Origin: an uncultured Ruminococcus sp.
Lineage (GTDB): Bacteria > Bacillota > Clostridia > Oscillospirales > CAG-272
Assembly (NCBI GenBank): GCA_902795355.1
Contig: CADBKZ010000020.1
Coordinates: 1-64,000 of the forward strand
Direction: 5' to 3'
Length of the DNA: 64,000 bases
Shown: positions 42,998 through 52,483 of the stretch, in pieces
Numbering within the stretch: the first letter of the stretch is position 1
Layout: every line of letters begins with the position of its first letter
Translations under genes and position numbers: made by a program
Notes under the pieces: model-generated
Database searches by the model: none
What the model saw: the letters and a program-made list of their open reading frames with translations, nothing else
What the model was told of the DNA's origin: nothing

Positions 42998-44365
42998 ATG
43001 GCAAACAGCGCGTCAGGCGAAACCACAAAACCCATAGCGGAAGAGGAACGGCCGCGCGAATACCCCTGCGGGAGCCGCGGGACGCTGCGCGCCATCCGGA
43101 CCGACCGCTTCAAGGCGGGGCAGCTCACCTTTTCCACCGTCCTGCCCATCACGCGGGAGAACGCGGTTATGGCGCCGCTGATGCTGTCCGTGCTGCGGCG
43201 GGGAACCGAGCGGTATCCCGCGCTGGCCGACATCAACCGGCGGTTGGACGATCTTTACGGCTCGGCGCTTTGGGTGCAGTGCGCGTATCGCGGAGACCGG
43301 CTGATCCTCGGGTTCGGAATGGATCTGCTCGACGGCTCCTATCTCCCCGAGCCGGTGAACCTGCCCGAGGGGCTGACGGAAATCCTTGACCAGATTTTAT
43401 ACCACCCTCTGCTCGACGACCGCGGCTTGCTGCGGAAAGCCTGCGTGGAAAGCGAAAAAACGCTCCAACGCGACGAAATACGGGCATTGCGGAACGTCCC
43501 CGCGCAGTACGCCGCCGCGCAGGCAAGGCGGATCTTTTACGAGGGAACGCCCGCGGGAATCCCGCTCTACGGAACCGAGGAAGAGGTGGAGCGCGTTACG
43601 GCGGAGCAGCTGACCCGCTATTGGAACTGCTGGAAACAGACCGTGGTTCCCGAATGCTTTTATGTGGGCGGCGACAACCCCGAAAAAATTGCCGGCACGA
43701 TCGGACGCGTGTTTGACCGCGCGGAAAACCGGAACGCCGTTCCCGTTTTGGGGCTTTCCGACCGACCTGTTATTGAAAAAGCCGATAAAACAAGAAGGGT
43801 CGAAGAGGAGCTCCCCGTGGGTCAGAGCCATCTCGTGCTGGGCTACCGGACGGGCGGGGTCACGGTGGGCCATCCCGAATGGGCGGCCGCCGCACTGATG
43901 ACCGAACTGCTCGGAATGTCGCCGTCGTCGCTCCTGTTCCGCAACGTGCGCGAAAAATTGAGCCTTTGCTATTCGATTTCGGCGGGGTACGACGCGTTCC
44001 GCGGCGCGCTGTTCGTTTCGTGCAGCCTGTCGGCGAAAAACCGTGAAATTGCCGAGGCCGAAATCCTCGGTCAGGTTGCCGCCCTTTGCGAGGGGCGGTT
44101 CGGCAACGACGAGCTGGAAGCCGCCAGACAATCGCTCTGCGGAGCCTACCGGCAGCTCGGCGACCGGCCTGCGTCGCTCGAATCGTTCTGGGCGGGCCGC
44201 GCCATGGCCGGCGTGGCCGAAACGCCGGCCGAATGCCGCCAACGCTTCGCCGCGCTGACGCGCGGGGATGTGATTGCCGCCGCGCGCCGTCTTTCGCTGA
44301 ACACCGTTTATTTTCTGCGCGGGACCGCGCCCGAGGAGACGATCGATGATAGCGACGAAATTTGA
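42998..44365 (+). CDS. M16-family protein without zinc motif, YmfF-like
   Basis: This 455-residue protein has the two-lobed M16 fold pattern (LLGMSPSSLLFRNVREKLSLCY in the second half is characteristic) but no HxxEH, so it is probably not catalytic. With the next gene it forms the usual pair of one inactive and one active subunit. In Bacillus the homologous YmfF and YmfH are associated with 5-aminopentanol modification of EF-P. I start at 42998 (ATG after CGAGGAAACAGA), since upstream codons are repeat and promoter sequence. It overlaps the next gene by 20 bases. Confidence 0.85.
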   Translation: MANSASGETTKPIAEEERPREYPCGSRGTLRAIRTDRFKAGQLTFSTVLPITRENAVMAPLMLSVLRRGTERYPALADINRRLDDLYGSALWVQCAYRGDRLILGFGMDLLDGSYLPEPVNLPEGLTEILDQILYHPLLDDRGLLRKACVESEKTLQRDEIRALRNVPAQYAAAQARRIFYEGTPAGIPLYGTEEEVERVTAEQLTRYWNCWKQTVVPECFYVGGDNPEKIAGTIGRVFDRAENRNAVPVLGLSDRPVIEKADKTRRVEEELPVGQSHLVLGYRTGGVTVGHPEWAAAALMTELLGMSPSSLLFRNVREKLSLCYSISAGYDAFRGALFVSCSLSAKNREIAEAEILGQVAALCEGRFGNDELEAARQSLCGAYRQLGDRPASLESFWAGRAMAGVAETPAECRQRFAALTRGDVIAAARRLSLNTVYFLRGTAPEETIDDSDEI

Positions 44366-45629
44366 ATCCGCGCTCCTGCGGGAACGCTATTGGAAAATCG
44401 AACATCCGAGCGGCTTGCGCATCTATGTTTTCCCGAAGCGGACAACGGTGGCCTACGCCGTTCTCGCCACGGCCTACGGCTCCCTCGACGTTTCGTTCCG
44501 GACCGCCGACCGCCCCGATTTTGTAACCGTTCCGGACGGCGTTGCGCATTTTCTGGAACACAAACTGTTCGATAACCCCGACGGCAGCGATTCGCTCCTG
44601 CGCTTTACCGCGCTCGGCGCGGATGCCAACGCCTACACCGATTATAACCGCACCGCCTACCTGTTCAGCACGGCCGAGCGGTTCGGCGAATCGCTCGAAG
44701 AGCTTCTGCGGTTCGTCTTTACCCCCTATTTCACGCCCGAAACGGTTGCGAAAGAGCGGGGAATCATTGCAGAAGAGATCCGCATGTACCGCGACGCGCC
44801 GTTCGACCGTTGCTTCCAGAACCTGCTCGAAGGGCTGTACCATTCGCATCCCGTCCGCCGGAACATCTGCGGGAGCGAGGGGTCGATCGCAAACATCACG
44901 GCCGACCTGCTGTATGAATGCTATCGCGTTTTCTACCAACCGTCCAACATGATCCTCTGCGTCAGCGGAGACGTCGCGCCCGAAACCGTGACCGCGGCGG
45001 CGGATCGGATCCTGCCCGCGTCGCCCGCGCCCCGCGCGATCATCCGCGCCCCGATTTGCGAGCCGGAAACCGCCGCGCGCTCCGAAATTTCGGCGCGGAT
45101 GCCGGTCTCCAAACCGATTTTTTATCTTGCCGTCAAGGACCCCGTCCTGCCGCCGGACGCCATGGCGCGCCTGCGCCGCGACGCCGCGATGTCCCTGCTT
45201 TCGGATGTGCTGTTCTCCCGCTCGTCGGTGTTTTTCAACCGCCTGTTCGAGCGCGGGCTGCTCACAACGTCCTATTCGCATGGGTATTCGGGAACCGACA
45301 GCTTCGCGTTCCACAGCATTTGCGGCGAGAGCAACGACCCCCGCGCCGTGCGCCGCGAATGTGCCGAATATCTCGCACAGGTGCGCGAAAACGGCATTTC
45401 CGAGGACGATTTCCGCCGCTCCAAGCGCGGCCTGATCGCCGACCAGATCCGCGCCTACGATTCCACCGAGGAAATTTGCAACAACCTGCTTTCGTTCGCG
45501 CTGGAAGGGCTGGACCTGTTCTCCTATCCCGACCTTTTGTCGTCGGTTACGAAAGAGGAGTGCGAGAGCCTGCTCAACGAGGTGTTCACCCCCGAGCGCG
45601 AGTGCCTCTCCGTGGTGGAAGATTATTAA
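44346..45629 (+). CDS. M16-family zinc peptidase, YmfH-like
   Basis: This 427-residue M16 protein keeps the zinc motif: DGVAHFLEHKLFD contains HFLEH, and IIAEEIRMYRDAPFD supplies the distal glutamate. It should be the active partner of the preceding subunit. The Bacillus pair YmfF/YmfH is linked to EF-P modification; the target of such a peptidase is not settled. Translation is coupled to the upstream gene by overlap. A long perfect palindrome follows the stop. Confidence 0.88.
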   Translation: MIATKFESALLRERYWKIEHPSGLRIYVFPKRTTVAYAVLATAYGSLDVSFRTADRPDFVTVPDGVAHFLEHKLFDNPDGSDSLLRFTALGADANAYTDYNRTAYLFSTAERFGESLEELLRFVFTPYFTPETVAKERGIIAEEIRMYRDAPFDRCFQNLLEGLYHSHPVRRNICGSEGSIANITADLLYECYRVFYQPSNMILCVSGDVAPETVTAAADRILPASPAPRAIIRAPICEPETAARSEISARMPVSKPIFYLAVKDPVLPPDAMARLRRDAAMSLLSDVLFSRSSVFFNRLFERGLLTTSYSHGYSGTDSFAFHSICGESNDPRAVRRECAEYLAQVRENGISEDDFRRSKRGLIADQIRAYDSTEEICNNLLSFALEGLDLFSYPDLLSSVTKEECESLLNEVFTPERECLSVVEDY

Positions 45630-45640
45630 GGAAGAAAGAC

Positions 45641-45692
45641 CTTGGAGAGGGGGAGACCCCTTTTCGCGAAAAGGGGTCTCCCCCTCTCCAAG
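45641..45692 (+). terminator. Perfect 52-bp palindrome after the M16 pair
   Basis: A 26-bp arm (starting CTTGGAGAGGGGGAGACCCC) is followed by its exact complement, with TTTTCGCGAAAA at the centre. There is no T tract, so termination is likely but not certain. Confidence 0.6.
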
Positions 45693-46654
45693 CCTCTCCC
45701 TCTCCCCGAAAAGCAAACGCGAAAAAAAGATGTTCGCGGACAGTGGGAAGAAATCGGAAATGAATGTGTTTTCCTTCCCCTATGCCTACCGTTTGTCGGT
45801 TGTAACTTTGAGCCAACCCCCAGCGGGGAATGGTGTCAAAGTCGCAAGCGACTTATGGATGAGGAGAGAAATATGAGGCTTTTCTCCTCCTGTTCCTGCC
45901 ATTTGTCGGCAGTTGCTTGAGCCTTCCCCAGCGGGGAAGGTGTCACCGCAGGTGACGAATGAGGAGAGAAACATTGAGCTTTTCTTCCCATGTTTCTGCT
46001 ATTGATCTATTGCTGTTACTTTATGATTTACAAACAATAACTTTTGTCTGATAAAACTTGCTCTCCTCATCCGCCTCGCAAGCTCGGCACCTTCCCCGCT
46101 GGGGAAGGCTTCAAGTAACATTCCGCTGGAAAGAGCCAATTATGCCATTCTCCCCACTATCCGCAAACATCATAAGCCTTCTCCCATCGGAGAAGGTGGC
46201 AGACAGAGAGGCGGGCAAGCCTCGATTGTCTGACGGATGAGGCTTTCCAACGGGCAGTTGCTTCAAGGCTCCCCCTCGGGGGGAGCTCTCGCGGAGCGAG
46301 TGAGAGGGCGGTTGATTGTTATGTTATATAACCCTCTCCGTCAGGCTCCTGCGTCGCCTGCCACCTCTCCCCAAGGGCGAGGCGAGGTGACAAACAAGCG
46401 GAAGCCTCATCCGTAAGCCGCTTGCGGCTTTGGCGTCATTCCCCCAAGGGGAAGGCTCGGGATGTTTGCGGACAGCGGGAAGAAAGTGGAAACGGGATGA
46501 AAAACTCCTTCCGTCACGCCCGCAAGCGTGCGCGCCACCTCCACCGTTGGGGGAGGGGGACCGCGAGCGAAGCGAGTGGTGGAAGGAGTCCTTTCCAAAA
46601 AAATTCCGCAAACACCCCTATGCGCAAGACCACATCTGCGTGAAAGCTTTTTGG
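45693..46654. repeat. Repeat cluster between the M16 pair and the ABC exporter
   Basis: No gene is supported. GGATGAGG-type modules with AGTCGC/GCGACT (about 45812-45865), TCACC/GGTGA (45920-45965) and AGACAG/CTGTCT (about 46175-46245) cassettes are present. There is an AT-rich MITE-like element (45957-46072) and a truncated one (45859-45905), a GAGAGGG module (46265-46410) and an ACTCCTTCC module (46503-46590). Confidence 0.85.
45957..46072. mobile_element. AT-rich MITE-like element, copy 3
   Basis: Same orientation as 5301-5416 and nearly the same interior, ending CTTGCTCTCCTCATCC. The left end has one mismatch (GAATGAGGAGAG). Confidence 0.7.
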
Positions 46655-46733
46655 GCATTTCCGCAGGAAATGTTCTTTTATCTCGAAAAAGCGCGACCTT
46701 AAAAACAATCTCTTGACCTTAAAAAAGGAGTAT
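46655..46733 (+). repeat. Leader cassette upstream of the ABC ATPase gene
   Basis: TTTCCGCAGGAAATG palindrome, CTCGAAAAAGCGCGACCTTA, CTCTTGACCTT, then AAAAAAGGAG before the start codon. Confidence 0.75.
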
Positions 46734-46738
46734 TTTGT

Positions 46739-47485
46739 ATGTTGATCGTAAAAGACCTGACCAAGAAGTACGGAAAGAACCTTGCATGCGACCATGTAAG
46801 CTTTGCGCTGGAAGAGGGCGCGATTACCGTTTTGCTGGGGCCGAACGGGGCGGGGAAAAGCACCGCGATGAAATCCATCATCGGGTTTCTCAAATATGAT
46901 GGAGAGGTTACGGTGGACGGCTACCCCAACAAGACCGTGGAAGCCAAGAGACTGCTCGGCTATATTCCCGAGCTGCCGTCGCTCTACCCGAACCTGACCG
47001 TTTCGGAGCATATGGAGTTTTTGGCGCGAGCGTATAAACTGACCGATTACAAAGCGCGTATCGACGATTTGTTCGACCGTTTTGAACTGACCGACAAAAA
47101 GAAAAAATACGGAGACGAGCTTTCCAAGGGCATGCAGCAGAAACTCAACATTTGCTTGGGGCTTTTGCCGCGGCCGAAAATCCTTTTGCTCGACGAACCC
47201 ATGATCGGGCTGGACCCGCACGCCATCAAGGAGCTGAAAGCCATGCTGACCGAGCTTCGGAGCGAGGGGTGCGCCATTCTCGTCAGCACCCACATGATCG
47301 ACAGCGTGGAGAACCTTTGGGACCGCGCCGTTATCATGCAGAAAGGGGTCGTCCGAGCCAACGTCACCCACGCGGAAATCGAAGCGCGCGGGGAAACGCT
47401 GGAACAGATGTTCTTTGAGATTACCGAGGAAACGCCGGAGAAACTCACGCCCGCGGACGACGGGGAAGCGGGGGCCGACGCATGA
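46739..47485 (+). CDS. ABC transporter ATP-binding protein
   Basis: This 248-residue ABC ATPase has Walker A GPNGAGKST (34-42), the signature LSKGMQQKL (about 127-135), Walker B ILLLDEP and the switch histidine in LVSTHMID. It pairs with the membrane protein that follows: the stop overlaps the next start (ATGA). The substrate is unknown. The start follows AAAAAAGGAGTATTTTGT, whose ribosome binding site comes from the repeat cassette. Confidence 0.93.
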   Translation: MLIVKDLTKKYGKNLACDHVSFALEEGAITVLLGPNGAGKSTAMKSIIGFLKYDGEVTVDGYPNKTVEAKRLLGYIPELPSLYPNLTVSEHMEFLARAYKLTDYKARIDDLFDRFELTDKKKKYGDELSKGMQQKLNICLGLLPRPKILLLDEPMIGLDPHAIKELKAMLTELRSEGCAILVSTHMIDSVENLWDRAVIMQKGVVRANVTHAEIEARGETLEQMFFEITEETPEKLTPADDGEAGADA

Positions 47486-49140
47486 GACTTTACCTCTATT
47501 ACGCGGCGCATTCGTTCGTCAACCAGATCAAAAAGCTGTTCCGCTCTTGGGTGGCAATCGTAATCGTCGCGAGTTTTGCGCTCGGAATCCTGATCGGCGT
47601 GGGAGCCGCGCTGATCGGCGACGCATACGGCGCGGGGGACGACCCCGAGGCCGCGCAGGAAGAAACGACGACCGAAGAGGGCTTCGGCGAGAACTACGAG
47701 GAAGAAAGCGGGCTTTCGTTCGTTCGGGAGAACGCGAGCGGAATCATGGGGCTTGCGATTACGGGAATTGTGCTCGCCATGTTCCTGTTTTACGTGTGGC
47801 GGGCGGATAAGAGCGGGTCGCAGATCTTCCTGATGGCGGACGTCAACCTGCTGTTCTCGGCGCCCATGAAGCCGCAATCGGTGCTGCTCTTCCGGCTGAT
47901 GTCGCAAATTTTCTTGCTGATTTTCGCGGGCGTGTACCTCGGGTTTCAGATCCCGAATCTGGTGGCCAACGTCGGGTTGAGCATGGCAACCGCGCTGTTT
48001 TTGGTTGCGGCGTGGATCTTTACCATTGTGTATTCCCAGCTGATCAGCGTGCTGGTGTACACGGTCACGTCCACGCATACGAAGCTCAAACGGTATATCA
48101 CGCCGTTCGTGGTGGCGGTGATCGCGCTTGTGGGCGGGTCGTTCTACCTTTATAAGAGCATGTCGGGGCGCGGGCTGTTTGAGGCCGCGAACGCGTTCTT
48201 CAACGGCGGCTATGCAAATTGGATCCCCGTTGTGGGGTGGATCAAAGGCATGGTGGCGTTCTCCATGGCGGGGAAGCTCGGGCTGTCGTTTGCCTGCCTC
48301 GGGCTGCTGGTCGCGGGCATCGCGGCAATCACGTTCGCCGTATGGCAGATCAAGGCCGACTTCTACGAGGACGCGATGGCAGGCTCGCAGGAGCGCGAGG
48401 AGAGAATGGCGGCGGCGCGCGCCGGAATGGCCGCGAGACGGCGGAAGAAAGACCGAGGCGACCGCTTGCGGCGCGACGGGCTTTGGGGAAGCGGCGCGCA
48501 AATGTTCTTTACCAAGTCGCTTTATAACCGCTTCCGCTTCGGAATTTTGAAGGTGTTCACGAAAACGTCGCTGTTTTATCTTGCGCTGGCGGTTCTGCTC
48601 TCGGCGTTTCTGGTGTTCGTTGCGGACGCGCGGAATTTCCTTATCGCGGGGCTGGGGCTTTGCGTGCTGGTGTTCTTCCGCGCGCTCGGCAACCCGCTCT
48701 CCACGGACATGGAGAAAACCTATTTCACAACGGTTCCCGCGTCCGCTTATGCCAAGGTTCTCTGGTCGTCGCTCGGCGGAACGGTGAACTGCGCGCTCGA
48801 CCTGCTTCCCGCGCTGGCGGTTTCGGCGGTGTTTCTGCGGGCGTCGGTCGCAACGGCCGTCGGGGTTTACCTGCTCGCCGCGGTATTGGATTTTTACGTC
48901 AGCCAAGTGCTGCTGTTCCTCGATCTGGTGCTGCCAACGTCCATTGCGCCGCAAGCCAAGCAGGCCATTTCGGTGCTGTTCATCTATTTCGGGCTGGTGC
49001 CGCCCATTGGAATCATCGCGGTGGTGGGCATCTTCTTCTCGCTCACGGCGGCGGTGTATATCGCGGCGGTCGCCATGGCCATGATCAGCCTGATTTTCTA
49101 TGCCGTGTCGCCGTTAATCCTCGACCGCGGGCGGCGGTAA
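47482..49140 (+). CDS. ABC exporter membrane subunit
   Basis: The 552-residue integral membrane protein has at least ten hydrophobic segments. An acidic outer loop follows the first (about 55-80, with repeated Glu), and a basic cytoplasmic stretch lies at about 303-335 (RAGMAARRRKKDRGDRLRR). The pattern fits the putative ABC exporter family common in Clostridia. It overlaps the ATPase gene by four bases. It could export a peptide or lipid-like substrate; no substrate gene is adjacent. Confidence 0.85.
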   Translation: MRLYLYYAAHSFVNQIKKLFRSWVAIVIVASFALGILIGVGAALIGDAYGAGDDPEAAQEETTTEEGFGENYEEESGLSFVRENASGIMGLAITGIVLAMFLFYVWRADKSGSQIFLMADVNLLFSAPMKPQSVLLFRLMSQIFLLIFAGVYLGFQIPNLVANVGLSMATALFLVAAWIFTIVYSQLISVLVYTVTSTHTKLKRYITPFVVAVIALVGGSFYLYKSMSGRGLFEAANAFFNGGYANWIPVVGWIKGMVAFSMAGKLGLSFACLGLLVAGIAAITFAVWQIKADFYEDAMAGSQEREERMAAARAGMAARRRKKDRGDRLRRDGLWGSGAQMFFTKSLYNRFRFGILKVFTKTSLFYLALAVLLSAFLVFVADARNFLIAGLGLCVLVFFRALGNPLSTDMEKTYFTTVPASAYAKVLWSSLGGTVNCALDLLPALAVSAVFLRASVATAVGVYLLAAVLDFYVSQVLLFLDLVLPTSIAPQAKQAISVLFIYFGLVPPIGIIAVVGIFFSLTAAVYIAAVAMAMISLIFYAVSPLILDRGRR

Positions 49141-49219
49141 ACCGCCCGCCGCCCCAAGGGCAAGGCTTCCGCCAACGGCAAACAAAAGAAAAACCGTTTT
49201 ATCGAAAGGAAGAATCGGA

Positions 49220-49663
49220 ATGAAAGTAAAATTGAAACTGACGCGCGGAATGTCCGCGCCCGAATACGCAACCGCCGGCTCCGCGGCGGTCGATCTGCGC
49301 GCCGCGCTGGAAGAGGGCGAAACCGTCACCATTCCTGCGGGCGGCCGCGCCCTGATTCCAACGGGGCTTGCCATTGCCCCCGAGACCGACGGCGTGGTGG
49401 CCGTTCTCGCGGGCCGGAGCGGCCTCGGCACAAAAAAGGGCGTTTCGCTTTCCAACGGCATCGGCGTAATCGATTCGGACTACCGCGGCGAGATCTGCGT
49501 CGGCCTGATCAACCACGGCGACGAACCGTTTACCGTTGCGCGCGGCGACCGTATTGCGCAAATGTTCTTCCTGCCCGTTCTTCATGCCGAGTTTCTCCTT
49601 GCCGAGTCCCTTTCCCAAACCGAGCGCGGCTCCGGCGGCTTCGGCCACACGGGAGTGAAATAA
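49220..49663 (+). CDS. dut: dUTP diphosphatase
   Basis: The 147-residue trimeric-type dUTPase hydrolyses dUTP to dUMP, keeping uracil out of DNA and feeding dTMP synthesis. All five motifs are readable: AGSAAVDLRA, the PTGLAI region, AGRSGLGTKKGV, GVIDSDYRGEI and the C-terminal RGSGGFGHTG arm. The ATG follows GAAAGGAAGAATCGG. It lies 79 bases after the exporter and ends at a perfect hairpin terminator. Confidence 0.96.
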   Translation: MKVKLKLTRGMSAPEYATAGSAAVDLRAALEEGETVTIPAGGRALIPTGLAIAPETDGVVAVLAGRSGLGTKKGVSLSNGIGVIDSDYRGEICVGLINHGDEPFTVARGDRIAQMFFLPVLHAEFLLAESLSQTERGSGGFGHTGVK

Positions 49664-49674
49664 AGGGTCTGAAT

Positions 49675-49724
49675 TTGAGGGAACCCCCGCTTTCTCGCGA
49701 GAAAGCGGGGGTTCCCTCAATTTC
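49675..49724 (+). terminator. Terminator of dut (46-bp perfect palindrome)
   Basis: Arms of 23 bp, beginning TTGAGGGAACCCCCGC, meet at TTTCTCGCGAGAAA, followed by TTTC. The centre resembles the palindrome at 45641-45692. Confidence 0.8.
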
Positions 49725-49793
49725 TTTCCCCGAAACGAGCGGACGCGGGAAACGGGAGAACCCCGCCCCTTTCCCCTGTTTTGCGGTTGTATC

Positions 49794-49822
49794 TTGACAA
49801 AATCCGAAAAAAGTAGTATAAT
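49794..49822 (+). promoter_or_regulatory. Promoter of the polysaccharide locus
   Basis: -35 TTGACA (49794-49799), 17-bp spacer, -10 TATAAT (49817-49822). No other clear promoter lies before the next terminator at 58948, so the seven genes probably form one operon. Confidence 0.9.
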
Positions 49823-49883
49823 AGGAATATCATTCTGCCGGAGCCTGCGTTCCGGCGGAGCGGAAAGGGGACGGAGAGCGGGT

Positions 49884-50981
49884 ATGTACGATTATCTGAT
49901 CGTTGGCGCGGGGCTGTTCGGCGCGGTGTTCGCGCATGAAATGGCGGCGCGCGGGAAAAGGTGCCTTGTGATCGACAGGAGAAACCACATTGCGGGGAAC
50001 ATCTACACCAAAGAGGTGGAAGGCATACAGGTCCACGAATACGGCGCGCACATCTTCCACACCTCGGACCGCGAAGTCTGGGAGTACGTCAACCGTTTCG
50101 CGGAGTTCAACAACTACGTCAACTCGCCCGTTGCGGTGTATGGGGACGAGCTTTACAACCTGCCGTTCAACATGAACACGTTCAGCAAAATGTGGGGGAT
50201 CCGCACCCCCGCCGAGGCGCAGAGGATCATTGCGGAGCAAATCGCGGATCTCGGCATCGGCGAGCCGCGGAACCTCGAAGAGCAGGCGCTGAAATTGGTG
50301 GGGCGCGACGTTTACGAAAAGCTGATCAAGGGCTACACGGAAAAGCAATGGGGCCGCCCCTGCCATGAGCTGCCCGCGTTCATCATCAAGCGGCTGCCGC
50401 TGCGCTTCCGCTACGACAACAACTATTTCAACGACCGCTATCAGGGCATTCCCATGGGGGGCTACACCGCCATTGCGGAAAAACTGCTGGCGGGCGCGGA
50501 CGTGCGGCTGGGCGTGGATTATGCCGAGCTGATCGCCAAAGAGCCGGAGATTGCGAAAAAAACGGTTTACACGGGGCAGATCGACGAATTTTTCGGCTAC
50601 TGCTTCGGCGCGCTCGAATACCGCTCGGTGCGGTTCGAGACCGAGGCGCTGGACTGCGAAAACTACCAAGGGAACGCGGTGGTCAACTACACCGCGGCGG
50701 ACGTTCCTTATACGCGCATCATCGAGCATAAGCATTTCGAGTTCGGAACGCAGCCCAAAACGGTGATCAGCCGCGAGTATTCGGCGGAGTGGAGCGTTGG
50801 CGCGGAGCCGTACTATCCCGTGAACAACGAGAAGAACAACGCGCTCTACGAGCGGTACCGCGAGCGGGCGAAAACAAGACCGGACGTAATCTTCGGCGGC
50901 CGGCTCGGCCTGTACCGGTATTTCGATATGGACAAGGTGATCCGCGCCGCGCTCGACGCGGCGGGAGCCGAAATCGGGTAA
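49884..50981 (+). CDS. glf: UDP-galactopyranose mutase
   Basis: This 365-residue flavoenzyme converts UDP-galactopyranose to UDP-galactofuranose, so the exported glycan should contain Galf. The FAD-binding Rossmann motif is VGAGLFGAVFAHEMAARG, and the family markers NHIAGNIYTKEVEGIQVHEY and GAHIFHTSDREVW, the WG region (KQWGRPCHEL) and RLGLYRYFDMDKVI near the end are present. The ATG at 49884 has a purine-rich AGAGCGGGT upstream. It is the first gene of the locus. Confidence 0.96.
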   Translation: MYDYLIVGAGLFGAVFAHEMAARGKRCLVIDRRNHIAGNIYTKEVEGIQVHEYGAHIFHTSDREVWEYVNRFAEFNNYVNSPVAVYGDELYNLPFNMNTFSKMWGIRTPAEAQRIIAEQIADLGIGEPRNLEEQALKLVGRDVYEKLIKGYTEKQWGRPCHELPAFIIKRLPLRFRYDNNYFNDRYQGIPMGGYTAIAEKLLAGADVRLGVDYAELIAKEPEIAKKTVYTGQIDEFFGYCFGALEYRSVRFETEALDCENYQGNAVVNYTAADVPYTRIIEHKHFEFGTQPKTVISREYSAEWSVGAEPYYPVNNEKNNALYERYRERAKTRPDVIFGGRLGLYRYFDMDKVIRAALDAAGAEIG

Positions 50982-51044
50982 GACCGGCGGCCGGAAAGAC
51001 CACATGCCAAGGCAAATAAAGGAAACGAAAAGCACGGAGCGGTT

Positions 51045-52472
51045 ATGAAAGGAAGTACCTTGCGGAAGATCATCGCAATCGTTATGGGCGTTTACGTCCT
51101 TGCGGTTGTCGCCTTCTATTTTCTCGCGGGGCATCAGTTGCGGTTCCGCAATTCGCGCGGAAACATTGCCATGCCCGAACAAGTGATTCAATACGCGGAG
51201 CTGACCGACGGCGTGACCGTTGAGCAGTCTTTTTTCGCCCCCATTCAACGGTTCGAGTCGGTTTCGGTCAAGTTTGCAACCGGCGTGCGCGATACCAACG
51301 AGGGAACGGTGTTGATGGAATGGCTGCGCGCCGACACGGGCGAGACGCTGGCGCGGGAGACTTTTGATGCGGCCGCCATTGCCGAGGGCGAGGTTCTGTC
51401 TCTCTCGCTCGGCGAGGCGCGGGAAGATCTTTACAATGTTCCCATGTTGCTCCGCGTTTCGGCCGACTCCGAGGAAGGCAAGTGCGTTTCGGTGATCCTT
51501 GCCGCCAAGCGCGGCGGCGACGAGACCGTGCTGAATCTCCGGCCCGACGACGCGACCCTGTTCTTTTCGGCGAGCGGCGAGGACTACATCTGGTCGGGCA
51601 TGCACTATTGGTATTTCGCGGCGGGCGGCGCGCTTTTGCTCGCGCTGTATTTCCTTGCGGTGTATCTGCGGAACGCGCGCGGAAAAACGGGATTCTTCGT
51701 TAAAACCGTTTCCGCCATGCAGAAGTATCGGTTCCTGATCCGCCAGCTGGTGGCGCGGGATTTCAAAACCAAATACAAGCGGTCGGTGCTGGGCGTTCTC
51801 TGGAGCTTCCTCAACCCGCTTTTAATGATGGTGGTGCAGTATTTCGTGTTCTCTACCATCTTCAAATCCGACATCCGGTTTTATCCCGCGTACCTGTTAA
51901 TCGGCATCGTTTCGTTCAACTTCTTCTCCGAGGCCTGCGGCATGTGCCTGACCTCGGTAACGGGAAACGCCGCGCTGATCACAAAGGTGTATGTTCCCAA
52001 GTACATCTACCCGCTCACGCGGCTGATGTCGTCCACCATCAACCTCGGCATTTCCTTAATTCCTCTCATCATCGTTTCGCTCTTTACGGGCGTGCGCTTC
52101 ACCCAAGCCGCAATCCTCTCGCTCTATTTCTGGGTATGCCTGATCGTGTTCAGCTTGGGGCTTGGCATGCTGCTTTCGGCTTCCATGGTCTTTTTCCGCG
52201 ATACGCAGTTCCTCTGGAACGTGTTGAGCATGATCTGGATGTACGGAACGCCGATCTTCTACCCCGACAGCATCATTCCCGAGCGGTTCCGCATCATCCT
52301 GCGGGTCAATCCGCTGTTCCATTTCATCAAAAACGCCCGCGTCTGCATTCTGGAAGGGATCTCTCCCGAGCCGAAGGCATACGTCGTCTGTTTCCTGTTT
52401 GCCGCGGGCATGCTGTTGGTCGGGTCGTTCATATTCCGCAAAACGCAGGACCGTTTCCTGCTCTACGTATAA
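51045..52472 (+). CDS. Wzm-type ABC permease with N-terminal extracytoplasmic domain
   Basis: The C-terminal part (from about 228, KYRFLIRQLVARDFKTKYKR) is a complete polysaccharide ABC permease of the Wzm/TagG type, with six hydrophobic segments and NPLLMMVVQYFVFSTIF and GTPIFYPDSIIP. It is fused to about 210 extra residues: a membrane segment (9-29), a beta-rich domain of about 140 residues (45-185, with QSFFAPIQRFESVSVKFATG) and another membrane segment (189-208). The extra domain looks like a jelly-roll, carbohydrate-binding-like fold, which is an inference. Typical Wzm proteins are about 260 residues. The partner ATPase follows after 11 bases. Confidence 0.88.
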   Translation: MKGSTLRKIIAIVMGVYVLAVVAFYFLAGHQLRFRNSRGNIAMPEQVIQYAELTDGVTVEQSFFAPIQRFESVSVKFATGVRDTNEGTVLMEWLRADTGETLARETFDAAAIAEGEVLSLSLGEAREDLYNVPMLLRVSADSEEGKCVSVILAAKRGGDETVLNLRPDDATLFFSASGEDYIWSGMHYWYFAAGGALLLALYFLAVYLRNARGKTGFFVKTVSAMQKYRFLIRQLVARDFKTKYKRSVLGVLWSFLNPLLMMVVQYFVFSTIFKSDIRFYPAYLLIGIVSFNFFSEACGMCLTSVTGNAALITKVYVPKYIYPLTRLMSSTINLGISLIPLIIVSLFTGVRFTQAAILSLYFWVCLIVFSLGLGMLLSASMVFFRDTQFLWNVLSMIWMYGTPIFYPDSIIPERFRIILRVNPLFHFIKNARVCILEGISPEPKAYVVCFLFAAGMLLVGSFIFRKTQDRFLLYV

Positions 52473-52483
52473 GGGGGGACGCA

